Shown one piece after another: positions 1-7,173 of a stretch of DNA of 33,204 nucleotides. The stretch spans positions 1 through 33,204 of the forward strand of contig NZ_JAUZQF010000054.1 in assembly GCF_030718205.1 (NCBI RefSeq), read 5' to 3'. The notes beneath the pieces are model-generated. The model ran no database searches, was not told the origin of the DNA, and was given only the letters and a program-made list of their open reading frames with translations. The first letter of the stretch is position 1. Each line of letters starts with the position of its first letter. The translations under genes and the position numbers were made by a program. The DNA is from Nonomuraea turcica. Lineage in GTDB: Bacteria; Actinomycetota; Actinomycetes; Streptosporangiales; Streptosporangiaceae.

Positions 1-117
1 TACGGCGGTTATGGCGGGAAGGAAACACCCGGTTACATTCCGAACCCGGAAGTTAAGCTTCCCCGCGCCGATGGTACTGCACTCGGGAGGGTGTGGGAGA
101 GTAGGTCACCGCCGGAC
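1..117 (+). rRNA. rrf: 5S ribosomal RNA (5' end cut by the window edge)
   Basis: The stretch carries conserved actinobacterial 5S segments: CCCGGTTACATTCCGAACCC near 29-48, GGAAGTTAAGC near 49-59, CGCCGATGGTACTGC near 66-80, and GGGAGAGTAGG before the closing helix strand. The opening TACGGCGGT pairs with the closing ACCGCCGGA, so only one or a few 5' bases are missing. It is the last gene of an rRNA operon whose 16S and 23S genes lie outside the window. A strong terminator follows directly. Confidence 0.93.
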
Positions 118-126
118 AATCTTTAT

Positions 127-165
127 AAGAAGGGCCCGGACCAGGCATGGTCGCGGGCCCTTCTT
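127..165 (+). terminator. Intrinsic terminator of the rRNA operon
   Basis: A perfect 12-bp inverted repeat: left arm AAGAAGGGCCCG (127-138), 15-nt loop, right arm CGGGCCCTTCTT (154-165). It lies about 10 nt after the 5S gene and ends in a T-rich run. It separates rRNA transcription from folC. Confidence 0.85.
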
Positions 166-216
166 GCGTTGTGCCCTCGGGAGCGAGGGCGAGTACGGAC
201 TGCCGCGGGCAGTCAG

Positions 217-222
217 TAGGGT
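217..222 (+). promoter_or_regulatory. -10 hexamer of a likely leaderless folC promoter
   Basis: TAGGGT fits the actinobacterial TANNNT -10 consensus and ends 6 nt before the GTG start of folC. There is no convincing Shine-Dalgarno sequence, so transcription probably starts at or next to the start codon. No clear -35 was identified. Confidence 0.5.
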
Positions 223-228
223 TGAGTT

Positions 229-1548
229 GTGGATTATCGTGCGGTTGAACGCGCGATCATGGAGCGTGGCGTCGAGTGGGATTTCGAGCCGACGCTCGAC
301 AGGATCGCGGCCCTCCTGGATGTGCTCGGCTCTCCGCAGCGGGCATACCCGGTGATACACATCGCCGGCACCAACGGAAAGACGAGCACGGCGCGGCTCA
401 CCGAGGCGCTGCTGCGGGAGCGCAACTTGCGGGTGGGGCGGTTCACCAGCCCTCACCTCACATCCATGCGCGAGCGGATCACGGTGGACGGAGAGCCGCT
501 GAGTGAGGAGCGGTTCGCCGAGGTATACGAAGAGATCGCCCCCTATGTAGAGCTCACTGATGCCCAGGGGCGGCGTATCCAGTTCTTCGAGCTGCTGACC
601 GCGATGGCCTTCGCGGCGTTCTCCGACACCCCAGTCGATGTCGCGGTCGTGGAGGCCGGGATGGGCGGGTCGTGGGACGCCACCAATGTGGCGGACGGCA
701 TCGTGTCGGTCATCACGCCTATCTCCCTTGACCACACCGATCGGCTCGGGCCGGACATCCCAAGCATCGCCTCAGAAAAGGCCGGCATCATCAAGCCCGG
801 CGCGACGACCGTGCTGGCCCAGCAGGAGCTGGCCGCGGCGGAGGTGCTGATGCGGCGGGCGGCCGAGGTGGGGGCCGTCGTGGCGCGGGAAGGGCTGGAG
901 TTCGGGGTGATGAGCCGCGAGGTCGCGTTGGGCGGCCAACTGCTCACGCTGCGGGGGCTCAAGGGTGTATACGATGAGGTCTACCTGCCGCTCTACGGTG
1001 CTCACCAGGCAAGCAACGCGGCCTGCGCGCTGGCCGCCGTCGAGGCGTTGACCGCTGGTGATGACCCCCTCGACGTCGAGCTCGTACGGCAGGCGTTCGC
1101 CCAGGCGTCCTCTCCAGGGCGCATGGAGGTCGTGCGCCGCACGCCGACGGTGGTGATCGACGCCGCGCACAACCCCGGCGGCATGCAGGCCACCCTGGAG
1201 GGGCTGCACGAGGCGTTCGACTTCGCCAAGGTCATCGGGGTGGTCGCGGTCATGCGCGACAAGGACGTCCACACCTTGCTCGACCTGCTGGAGCCGGTCC
1301 TCGACGAGATCGTTGTAACGCGTAACTCGTCTCCTCGGTCGATGTCGCCCGACGAGCTGGCGTCGCTGGCGGAGCCGCTCTTCGGCGAGGACCGGGTGCA
1401 CATCGAGGACCGGCTCGACGACGCCATCGACAAGGGGATCGGCATCGCCGACGCGGAAGGCGAGTTCAGCGGCACAGGGGTGCTGATCACCGGGTCCGTC
1501 GTCACCGCCGGCGACGCGCGGCGGCTCCTAAACGTGGATGGCTCCTAA
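229..1548 (+). CDS. folC: Bifunctional folylpolyglutamate synthase / dihydrofolate synthase
   Basis: A Mur-ligase-type cytosolic enzyme. It adds glutamate to dihydropteroate to make dihydrofolate, then extends the polyglutamate tail of folates using ATP. The 439-aa product has the P-loop GTNGKTS at about 46-52, the folate-loop segment FTSPHLTSMRERI, EAGMGGSWDATNV in the central ATPase domain, and the C-terminal ligase signature DAAHNPGG near 311. Length is normal for the family. The GTG start is preceded by TAGGGT six bases upstream, which fits leaderless translation. In many actinobacteria folC follows valS. Here a 5S rRNA gene lies upstream instead. The stop codon overlaps the next start by one base (TAATG), so it is cotranslated with the DUF4233 gene. 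Confidence 0.95.
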   Translation: MDYRAVERAIMERGVEWDFEPTLDRIAALLDVLGSPQRAYPVIHIAGTNGKTSTARLTEALLRERNLRVGRFTSPHLTSMRERITVDGEPLSEERFAEVYEEIAPYVELTDAQGRRIQFFELLTAMAFAAFSDTPVDVAVVEAGMGGSWDATNVADGIVSVITPISLDHTDRLGPDIPSIASEKAGIIKPGATTVLAQQELAAAEVLMRRAAEVGAVVAREGLEFGVMSREVALGGQLLTLRGLKGVYDEVYLPLYGAHQASNAACALAAVEALTAGDDPLDVELVRQAFAQASSPGRMEVVRRTPTVVIDAAHNPGGMQATLEGLHEAFDFAKVIGVVAVMRDKDVHTLLDLLEPVLDEIVVTRNSSPRSMSPDELASLAEPLFGEDRVHIEDRLDDAIDKGIGIADAEGEFSGTGVLITGSVVTAGDARRLLNVDGS

Positions 1549-1925
1549 TGGCCGTCATGTCGCAAAGTGGGTGGTTCGCGATGAAGGACTTCCAAGTCAC
1601 GCCCGGGATGCGCCGCCTCGGCGCCAGCGTGCTCGGCATGGAGGCCATTGTCGCGGGACTGATCACGCCCGTGGCGATCACCGTGGGCGGGGTCGCGCCC
1701 CCGCTGGCCGTGAGCGTCGGCATCGGGCTGGCCGTGTTGTGCGTGGTCGCCGCGGGCCTGCTCAAGAGGCCCCTCGGCTATGTCCTCGGCAGCGTCGTAC
1801 AGGTGCTGGCGATCTGCACGGGTTTCCTGGTGACAGCGATGTTCTTCCTCGGAGCTATCTTCGCGGCACTATGGATCACGGCGATTATCGTCGCTCGCCG
1901 TGTCGAGGGCGTCACTAACCGCTAA
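1548..1925 (+). CDS. DUF4233 family small membrane protein
   Basis: A 125-aa protein with about four hydrophobic segments and short loops, ending in a basic tail (IIVARRVEGVTNR). The family is typically encoded directly after folC in actinobacteria, as here, and its function is unknown. The ATG overlaps the folC stop by one base (TAATG). Two further in-frame ATGs follow within the first 12 codons (codons 4 and 12), so the mature start may be slightly downstream. The link to folate metabolism is positional only. Confidence 0.85.
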   Translation: MAVMSQSGWFAMKDFQVTPGMRRLGASVLGMEAIVAGLITPVAITVGGVAPPLAVSVGIGLAVLCVVAAGLLKRPLGYVLGSVVQVLAICTGFLVTAMFFLGAIFAALWITAIIVARRVEGVTNR

Positions 1926-1936
1926 AGTCGGCCTAC

Positions 1937-3730
1937 ATGGCCGTCCCCCCGATCCAGCGGTCGCCCCGTCCGGCCGGCCCCAGGCACCCGTGGCTGCTGA
2001 ACACGGTGCTCGGGCTGCTCGTCGTGGCCGCGCTGCCACTGGCGATCATCACGATCCCCAACACGCTCTCCGTCGTCGCCAAGCTGCTGCCCGGCGACAT
2101 CGATCAGGTCGGCTTGATGCGTATGCACGGGCTCGCCCTGCCCGCGCTCATGCTGACCGTCCCGCTCGCGGCCGTGGCGCTGCGGCGAGTCAAGGCGGCC
2201 CCTCTCATGCTCGGCGGCCTGGCCTTGGTGGCCCTTTCCGACGCCGCAGGCGGATACGCCGCCTCTGAGCTCGTTGTCGGAGCCGTCCGCGTGCTGCGCG
2301 GCATTGGGGCCGGGGTCATCGTGCCCGCCACTCTCGCGGCCGTCTGGGGCCGCGTGGCGGTGCTGCGGGCCTTGTGGGTGGGAGTGTTCAGCTTGAGCCT
2401 GCTCGCCGCCCAGGCGCTCGCGCTCTGGCCGCTCGACGAGGTGAGCAGCTGGAAGGTGACGTTGCAGCCGTACCCGCTGGTGACGGGGGTGGCGCTGGGC
2501 CTGGCGGCCGTCTATCTGCTCGCTTGGACGCTCCTCGGCCGTCCCGCCGAGCCTTGCCTCCACCTACGGGAGCGCAGCCGGCTGCTGCTGGCCGCCGTGC
2601 CCGCGGCGGGCATCGCAGTCGTGGCGATCAGCACCGCGACCGAAGGGTGGCGGGCCGTCCCGGTGATCATGCTGGCGGCCACGGCGATCGTCGGGCTGCT
2701 GGCGTTGGCCTCGATCGGCACGGGCGAGAGCCGCACGCTGGCGTACTCGATGGTGGCGGTCGGTGTCGTGCTGGTGCCGAGCGCGGCGCAGGTCACGCTG
2801 GTGGAGATGGGCGGCCTCGGCGGGCCCGGGCTGCGTGGGCTCTGGATCCCCTTCGCGGTCGCCGGAGTGCTGGCGGTCGGCGCGTCGGTCGTGGTGCGGC
2901 GGTTCGCGCGCGCCGCTGGACGGTGGCTGGCGCCACTGGGGCTGTTGTCCATGGTCGGGGGGCTGTCTTCGGTGCGGCTGGTGGTGCCGTCGGCCGACGG
3001 TGTTGTCTTGGCGGTGCCGTTCACGCTGCTCGCCATGGGGGCGGCGGTGGCCTTGACGGCCACGCTGCAGGAGGTTGGGTACGGGACGGCGGCGTTCGGG
3101 TTGTCGCTGTGCTTCGCCGGCGTGCTGGCCGGTTTCCTGCTGGGCACGGGTGTGCAGATGGTCATGCTGGACGGCGTACGGTCGGCTCAGGAGCTGGTCG
3201 ACAACTATGTCGGGGCGCTGCGGTGGTGGGCGTTGGTCGGCGGCTTCCTTCTGGTGGCGATCATCGTGCTCGCGGCTGTGATGGTACGGCGGCCCGGCGC
3301 GGAGACGCTGATCCGGGTGGAGGGTGATCCGCCACCTTCGGGTACGGGACCAGAGCATGGCGATGATGGAGAGGCGCCGGCTGGAGACGGTGCGGGCCCG
3401 TCGCAGAATGCCGAGGGCGGTGCCCGGACGGCCGTCGGGGTCGCGGAGGCGTCCAGCGGAGGCAGCGAGGGCGGCAGGCGTAAGTGGGGGGACGCCTCGC
3501 AGAGCGACGACGACAGCGGCGAGGACGTGCCTGGCGGGAGCGAGGACCAAGCAGGCGACGAGGACGGGCCGACCGGGATCGTGCCGCGGGTCGTGGCGCC
3601 CGCGTCGTCTCAGGGAGCCTTCGACAAGGGGGAATCGCGGCGCGACGGCGACGAGGCGCCCGGCTCCGAGGGGGCGGTGCCTGCCGTGCCGCCGCCAGGG
3701 CAATCGCCTGAAGACACCACATCCCCATAG
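1937..3730 (+). CDS. MFS-like multi-pass membrane protein with acidic low-complexity tail
   Basis: A 597-aa protein. Residues about 20-450 hold 12-14 hydrophobic helices. RVLRGIGAGVIVPATL resembles the conserved helix pair of drug:proton antiporters in the major facilitator superfamily, so a transporter role is likely, but no substrate can be read. Residues about 452-597 form a hydrophilic, disordered tail rich in Gly, Glu, Asp, Ser and Pro, probably cytoplasmic, which is unusual for a simple transporter. The gene begins 11 bases after the DUF4233 stop. TAAAGT lies 8 bases before the ATG, so it may have its own leaderless promoter. Similar genes occur beside ndk in related genomes (recalled, not checked). 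Confidence 0.7.
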   Translation: MAVPPIQRSPRPAGPRHPWLLNTVLGLLVVAALPLAIITIPNTLSVVAKLLPGDIDQVGLMRMHGLALPALMLTVPLAAVALRRVKAAPLMLGGLALVALSDAAGGYAASELVVGAVRVLRGIGAGVIVPATLAAVWGRVAVLRALWVGVFSLSLLAAQALALWPLDEVSSWKVTLQPYPLVTGVALGLAAVYLLAWTLLGRPAEPCLHLRERSRLLLAAVPAAGIAVVAISTATEGWRAVPVIMLAATAIVGLLALASIGTGESRTLAYSMVAVGVVLVPSAAQVTLVEMGGLGGPGLRGLWIPFAVAGVLAVGASVVVRRFARAAGRWLAPLGLLSMVGGLSSVRLVVPSADGVVLAVPFTLLAMGAAVALTATLQEVGYGTAAFGLSLCFAGVLAGFLLGTGVQMVMLDGVRSAQELVDNYVGALRWWALVGGFLLVAIIVLAAVMVRRPGAETLIRVEGDPPPSGTGPEHGDDGEAPAGDGAGPSQNAEGGARTAVGVAEASSGGSEGGRRKWGDASQSDDDSGEDVPGGSEDQAGDEDGPTGIVPRVVAPASSQGAFDKGESRRDGDEAPGSEGAVPAVPPPGQSPEDTTSP

Positions 3731-3775
3731 ACCGCCGAGATCCGCACGGGAAACGAGGATACGGGCGCGGGGCGG

Positions 3776-3781
3776 TAAGCT
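3776..3781 (+). promoter_or_regulatory. Candidate -10 element for ndk
   Basis: TAAGCT matches TANNNT and would give an untranslated leader of about 100 nt before ndk. No good -35 is visible, so this is tentative. Nothing else is seen in the 158-base gap. Confidence 0.3.
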
Positions 3782-3888
3782 GAGGGCCCAGCTACGGCGA
3801 CGCGCGGGCCGATGCCCCCGTGACGCGTCCTCGCGGTGCGGCCGGCGCCGATAGCCGCGACCCCGATCTGTTCGAAGGAGAACTTCAA

Positions 3889-4299
3889 GTGTCCGAGCGC
3901 ACTCTTGTCCTGATCAAGCCCGACGGGGTGAAGCGTGGCCTCATCGGTGACGTGATCGCCCGTGTGGAGCGCAAGGGCCTCAAGGTCGTGGCGATGGACC
4001 TGCGCACCCTCGACGCCGACACCGCCAAGGTCCACTACGCCGAGCACGCCGAGCGGCCGTTCTTCGGCGAGCTCGTCGAGTTCATCACGTCGGGCCCGCT
4101 CGTGGCCATGGTGCTCGAGGGCCCGCGCGCCGTCGAGGCCTTCCGCGCGCTGGCCGGCGCCACCGACCCGGTGAAGTCGGCGCCCGGCACGATCCGCGGC
4201 GACCACGCGCTCGAGATCGGCGAGAACGTCGTGCACGGCTCCGACTCCCCCGAGTCCGCCGCCAGGGAGATCAAGATCTTCTTCCCGGACCGGTTCTAG
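3889..4299 (+). CDS. ndk: Nucleoside diphosphate kinase
   Basis: Transfers the gamma phosphate of ATP to nucleoside diphosphates through a phosphohistidine, balancing NTP and dNTP pools. From GTG at 3889 the 136-aa product begins VSERTLVLIKPDGVKRG, the family N-terminus. It contains the catalytic-His motif as GENVVHGSDSPESA (usually N-x-x-H-G-S-D) and the nucleotide-binding segment GATDPVKSAPGTIRGD. The frame is open further upstream (to 3820), but AAGGAG at 3875-3880, nine bases before this GTG, and the conserved N-terminus decide the start. A strong terminator follows. Confidence 0.96.
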   Translation: MSERTLVLIKPDGVKRGLIGDVIARVERKGLKVVAMDLRTLDADTAKVHYAEHAERPFFGELVEFITSGPLVAMVLEGPRAVEAFRALAGATDPVKSAPGTIRGDHALEIGENVVHGSDSPESAAREIKIFFPDRF

Positions 4300-4317
4300 C
4301 CGCTTCGCGCTCCTCCC

Positions 4318-4360
4318 GCGCCCGTGCCAGCAGTACAGCTGGCACGGGCGCGTGGTTTTT
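4318..4360 (+). terminator. Intrinsic terminator after ndk
   Basis: A perfect 13-bp stem (GCGCCCGTGCCAG at 4318-4330 with CTGGCACGGGCGC at 4339-4351), an 8-nt loop, then a run of five T at 4356-4360. It closes the folC-ndk unit and isolates the mre operon. Confidence 0.9.
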
Positions 4361-4442
4361 GGGCTGGGCGGGGCGGCGAGGTTTCTGTCGGCAGGCTGCC
4401 GTACGCTGTGGCGCAGTGTCGGCGGTGCGTCGTCCAGGCCTT

Positions 4443-4454
4443 TGGAACGTTCCA
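4443..4454 (+). promoter_or_regulatory. 12-bp palindrome in the mreB upstream region
   Basis: TGGAACGTTCCA is a perfect 12-bp palindrome about 170 bases before mreB, in a 266-base gap (4361-4626) that must hold the operon promoter. ACGTTACG also occurs twice in the gap, near 4563 and 4603, and TACGAT near 4567 could be a -10. ACGGAGG at 4608-4614 is the mreB ribosome binding site. No regulator is identified. Confidence 0.3.
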
Positions 4455-4626
4455 GCTACCGGCCGGATGTTGTGGTGCAATCCGGGCAAAATTGCGGTTG
4501 AGGTTGAGGCTGGAGATTTTTGAGGAGCGCGGGGCCTGATCGCACCCATCGGCGGGTACGTCACGTTACGATTCGAATTCATTCCGTAGTCACTCGCGAA
4601 CGACGTTACGGAGGGCTCCGTTCCCC

Positions 4627-5658
4627 ATGGGCAGCAAGCTCGCGTTCCTCGGCCGTGACATGGCGGTCGACCTGGGCACCGCCAACACGTTGGTCTACGT
4701 GCGCGGCCGGGGCATCGTGCTCAACGAGCCGTCAGTCGTGGCGATCAACACCACTACGGGCAAGATCGTTGCGGTTGGCATCGAGGCCAAGCGGATGATC
4801 GGTCGCACGCCCGGCAACATCATCGCGGTCCGCCCGCTCAAGGACGGTGTGATCGCCGACTTCGACGTCACCGAGCGCATGTTGCGATATTTCATCCAAA
4901 GGGTGCATAGGCGTCGGCATTTCGCCAAGCCGCGCATCATCATCGCCGTGCCCAGCGGCATCACCAGCGTCGAGCAGCGCGCGGTGAAGGAGGCCGGCTA
5001 CCAGGCGGGCGCCCGGAAGGTCTACATCGTCGAGGAGCCCATGGCCGCCGCCATCGGGGCGGGGCTGCCCGTGCACGAGCCAACCGGCAACATGGTCGTC
5101 GACATCGGTGGCGGCACCACTGAGGTGGCGATCATCTCGATGGGCGGCGTGGTCACCAGCCAGTCGATCAGGATCGGCGGCGACGAGCTCGACCAGGCGG
5201 TGATCGCGTTCGCCAAGAAGGAGTTCTCCCTGATGCTCGGCGAGCGCACCGCCGAGGAGATCAAGATGGCCATCGGCTCGGCCTGCCCCAACGGTGAGGA
5301 GGCACACGCGGAGATCCGCGGCCGCGACCTGGTCAGCGGGCTGCCCAAGACGATCATCGTGTCCGGCGAGGAGATCAGGAAGGCCATTGAGGAGCCGGTC
5401 AACGCGATCGTGGACGCGGTGAAGAGCACGCTCGACAAGTGCCCGCCCGAGTTGTCCGGCGACATCATGGACCGCGGCATCGCGCTCACCGGCGGAGGCG
5501 CCCTGCTCAAGGGGCTGGAGGAGCGGGTCAAGGCCGAGACGGGCATGCCGGTGCACCTCGTCGACAACGCACTCGACTCGGTGGCCATCGGCTCGGGCAA
5601 GTGCGCCGAGGAGTTCGAGGCGCTCCAAGACGTCCTGGTGCCGGAGTCGCGACACTGA
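4627..5658 (+). CDS. mreB: Rod-shape-determining protein MreB (bacterial actin)
   Basis: Forms membrane-bound filaments that organise wall synthesis. In filamentous actinomycetes MreB mainly supports sporulation and spore-wall integrity (established for Streptomyces, inferred here). The 343-aa product has actin-fold landmarks in order: phosphate-1 loop AVDLGTANT, AVPSGITSVEQRAV, phosphate-2 loop VVDIGGGTTEVAI, and adenosine loop LTGGGALLKG near the C-terminus. Length is typical. ACGGAGG lies 12 bases before the ATG. The stop overlaps the mreC start (TGATG), so the two are translationally coupled. Confidence 0.97.
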   Translation: MGSKLAFLGRDMAVDLGTANTLVYVRGRGIVLNEPSVVAINTTTGKIVAVGIEAKRMIGRTPGNIIAVRPLKDGVIADFDVTERMLRYFIQRVHRRRHFAKPRIIIAVPSGITSVEQRAVKEAGYQAGARKVYIVEEPMAAAIGAGLPVHEPTGNMVVDIGGGTTEVAIISMGGVVTSQSIRIGGDELDQAVIAFAKKEFSLMLGERTAEEIKMAIGSACPNGEEAHAEIRGRDLVSGLPKTIIVSGEEIRKAIEEPVNAIVDAVKSTLDKCPPELSGDIMDRGIALTGGGALLKGLEERVKAETGMPVHLVDNALDSVAIGSGKCAEEFEALQDVLVPESRH

Positions 5659-6560
5659 TGAGAGACTCGCGCCGGGCCCGGCTGATCCTCGGAGCGCTGC
5701 TGACGGCGGCTCTGGTCATCCTGACCATCGACCACCGCACCGGCGAGAGCTCGCCGCTGCGTCCGCTGCGCGCTGCCGGGGCATGGGTGTTCGGCACGGC
5801 CGAGCAGTTCGGCAGTGGGCTGGTGCGGCCGGTCGGCGGGTTCGTGCGCGCCATCCTGACGGCGCCGAGCGCCCAGGAACGCATCGAGGTGCTCAAGGAG
5901 GAGAATGCGAAGCTGCGCACGGAGCTGCTGACGGGCAAGCTCGACGGCGCCCGCGCCAACGAGCTCAAGAAGGTGCTCGGGCTGTCGGGGACGGGTGGAT
6001 ACAAGGTCGTCGCGGCCAACGTGGTCGCCAGGCGCGGGCAGCCGGGGTTCGAGGACACTGTCCAGATCGACGCCGGCACCAGTGACGGCGTGCAGTCTGA
6101 GATGACCGTGCTCAATGGTGACGGGCTGGTCGGCCGGGTGATCCACGCATCCGCCCGCACGTCGACGGTGGTGCTGCTCAGCGATCCGGCCTCGGCCGCG
6201 GGAGCGCGGCTGGAGGGCGGGAGGGAGATCGGGGTGGTGCACGGGGTGGGGGAGCACGGCAGGCTCGTCCAGTTCCGCCTCCTCGACTCCACAGCGCCGC
6301 TGACCAGGGGCGCGCGCATCGTCAGCTTCGGCTCCCAAAACGGCCGGCCGTACGTTCCGGGGGTGCCGATCGGGGTGATCGAGCGGGTGGAGTCGACCCC
6401 TGGGGAGCTGACCCGCATCGCGTACGCCCGGCCGTATGCGGATCTGACGGCACTCGACGTGGTGGGTGTGGTGGTGGAGGCGCCCAAGCGGGATCCGCGT
6501 GACGCGGTGCTGCCTGCCAAGCGTGACGCGGTGCTGCCCGCCAAGGAGGGGTCCCGGTGA
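5658..6560 (+). CDS. mreC: Rod-shape-determining protein MreC
   Basis: A bitopic membrane protein that links MreB to the extracytoplasmic wall machinery (MreD, PBP2, RodA). The 300-aa product has a short basic N-terminus, one membrane helix (about 8-25), a helical coiled-coil stretch (about 70-105, with IEVLKEENAKLRTELL), then the beta-barrel MreC domain with VVARRGQPGFEDTVQIDAG and DGLVGRVIHA. The frame is open upstream inside mreB, but the ATG overlapping the mreB stop gives the standard N-terminus. The C-terminus ends in a duplicated RDAVLPAK octapeptide. The stop overlaps a GTG that opens a 51-codon ORF. Confidence 0.93.
   Translation: MRDSRRARLILGALLTAALVILTIDHRTGESSPLRPLRAAGAWVFGTAEQFGSGLVRPVGGFVRAILTAPSAQERIEVLKEENAKLRTELLTGKLDGARANELKKVLGLSGTGGYKVVAANVVARRGQPGFEDTVQIDAGTSDGVQSEMTVLNGDGLVGRVIHASARTSTVVLLSDPASAAGARLEGGREIGVVHGVGEHGRLVQFRLLDSTAPLTRGARIVSFGSQNGRPYVPGVPIGVIERVESTPGELTRIAYARPYADLTALDVVGVVVEAPKRDPRDAVLPAKRDAVLPAKEGSR
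6498..6545 (+). repeat. 24-bp in-frame tandem duplication at the 3' end of mreC
   Basis: Two adjacent 24-bp copies (6498-6521 and 6522-6545) differ at one base and each encodes RDAVLPAK. The duplication extends the C-terminus by eight residues without breaking the frame. Confidence 0.9.
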
Positions 6561-6712
6561 TCGGGTCGGGAGCGCTGATCGGGTGGCGGCATGTGGCTGA
6601 TGTGACTGAAGGCGTCCGGAGGTGCCGGCGGGCCGCGCCTGTGGCGGTCGAGCGGTGTCGGCCGAGAGGGGGCGCGGTGAGTGGAAGGGCCGGTCGGAAG
6701 GGGGCGCTGTGA
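6557..6712 (+). CDS. Possible 51-aa ORF coupled between mreC and mreD
   Basis: No family is recognised. A GTG-started ORF fills the 148-base mreC-mreD gap exactly. Its GTG overlaps the mreC stop as GTGA (6557-6560), and its TGA overlaps the mreD GTG as GTGA (6709-6712). The 51-residue product is strongly basic (many Arg, no clear membrane helix, two Cys), begins VIGSGALIGW and ends GRAGRKGAL. All other junctions in this operon up to rodA are overlaps, so an ORF with two coupling junctions could be a real small gene. It could also be a relic of an insertion or duplication at the mreD start, because both GTG sites begin GTGATCGG. No expression evidence is available. Confidence 0.3.
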   Translation: MIGSGALIGWRHVADVTEGVRRCRRAAPVAVERCRPRGGAVSGRAGRKGAL

Positions 6713-7173
6713 TCGGCGGGATCTCCGTGCTGCTGGCGTTGCTGGCTCAGGTCATGCTGGTCAATCGGCTGCCACTGCCGGCGGGGGGCGCGCCTGACCT
6801 GGTGTTGCTGGCCGTCGTCGGCGCGGCGCTGGCACGGGGGGCTTCGTCCGGGGCGATGCTCGGCTTCTTCGCCGGGCTGCTGGTCGACGTCATGCCGCCG
6901 ACCGCGCATCTGGTGGGCCAATACGCGTTCGTGCTGGCGCTCGCCGGCTACATAGCCGGGCGCGGTGCGGGCGGGCCGGTGACGACCGTGGTGCTGTGCG
7001 TCCTGCTGGCGCCGTTGCTGGCCGCGGCCGTGGGCATGCTCATCTCCGATCCCCGGGTGACCATGTCCACGCTGATCGAGCAGGTGCCGGTCACCGTCGT
7101 CTACACGCTGCTCGTGTCGCCGATCGTGATCTGGCTGACGACGCGGGGCAGATGGTCGAGGTACTCGACATGA
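6709..7173 (+). CDS. mreD: Rod-shape-determining protein MreD
   Basis: A small polytopic membrane component of the elongasome-type complex. The 154-aa product from GTG at 6709 has about five hydrophobic helices. It includes the MreD-like run NRLPLPAGGAPDLVLL early and GFFAGLLVDVMPP, a family hallmark segment, in the middle. An upstream GTG in the same frame (6622) would add 29 hydrophilic residues that do not fit the family. GGAAGGGGGC just before 6709 acts as the ribosome binding site and fixes the start. The stop overlaps mrdA as ATGA. Confidence 0.85.
   Translation: MIGGISVLLALLAQVMLVNRLPLPAGGAPDLVLLAVVGAALARGASSGAMLGFFAGLLVDVMPPTAHLVGQYAFVLALAGYIAGRGAGGPVTTVVLCVLLAPLLAAAVGMLISDPRVTMSTLIEQVPVTVVYTLLVSPIVIWLTTRGRWSRYST

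Noticed and set aside
106..735. Long minus-strand frame across the 5S gene and folC
   Set aside because: It is antisense to folC, with Arg/His/Gly-rich composition typical of a GC-rich shadow frame.
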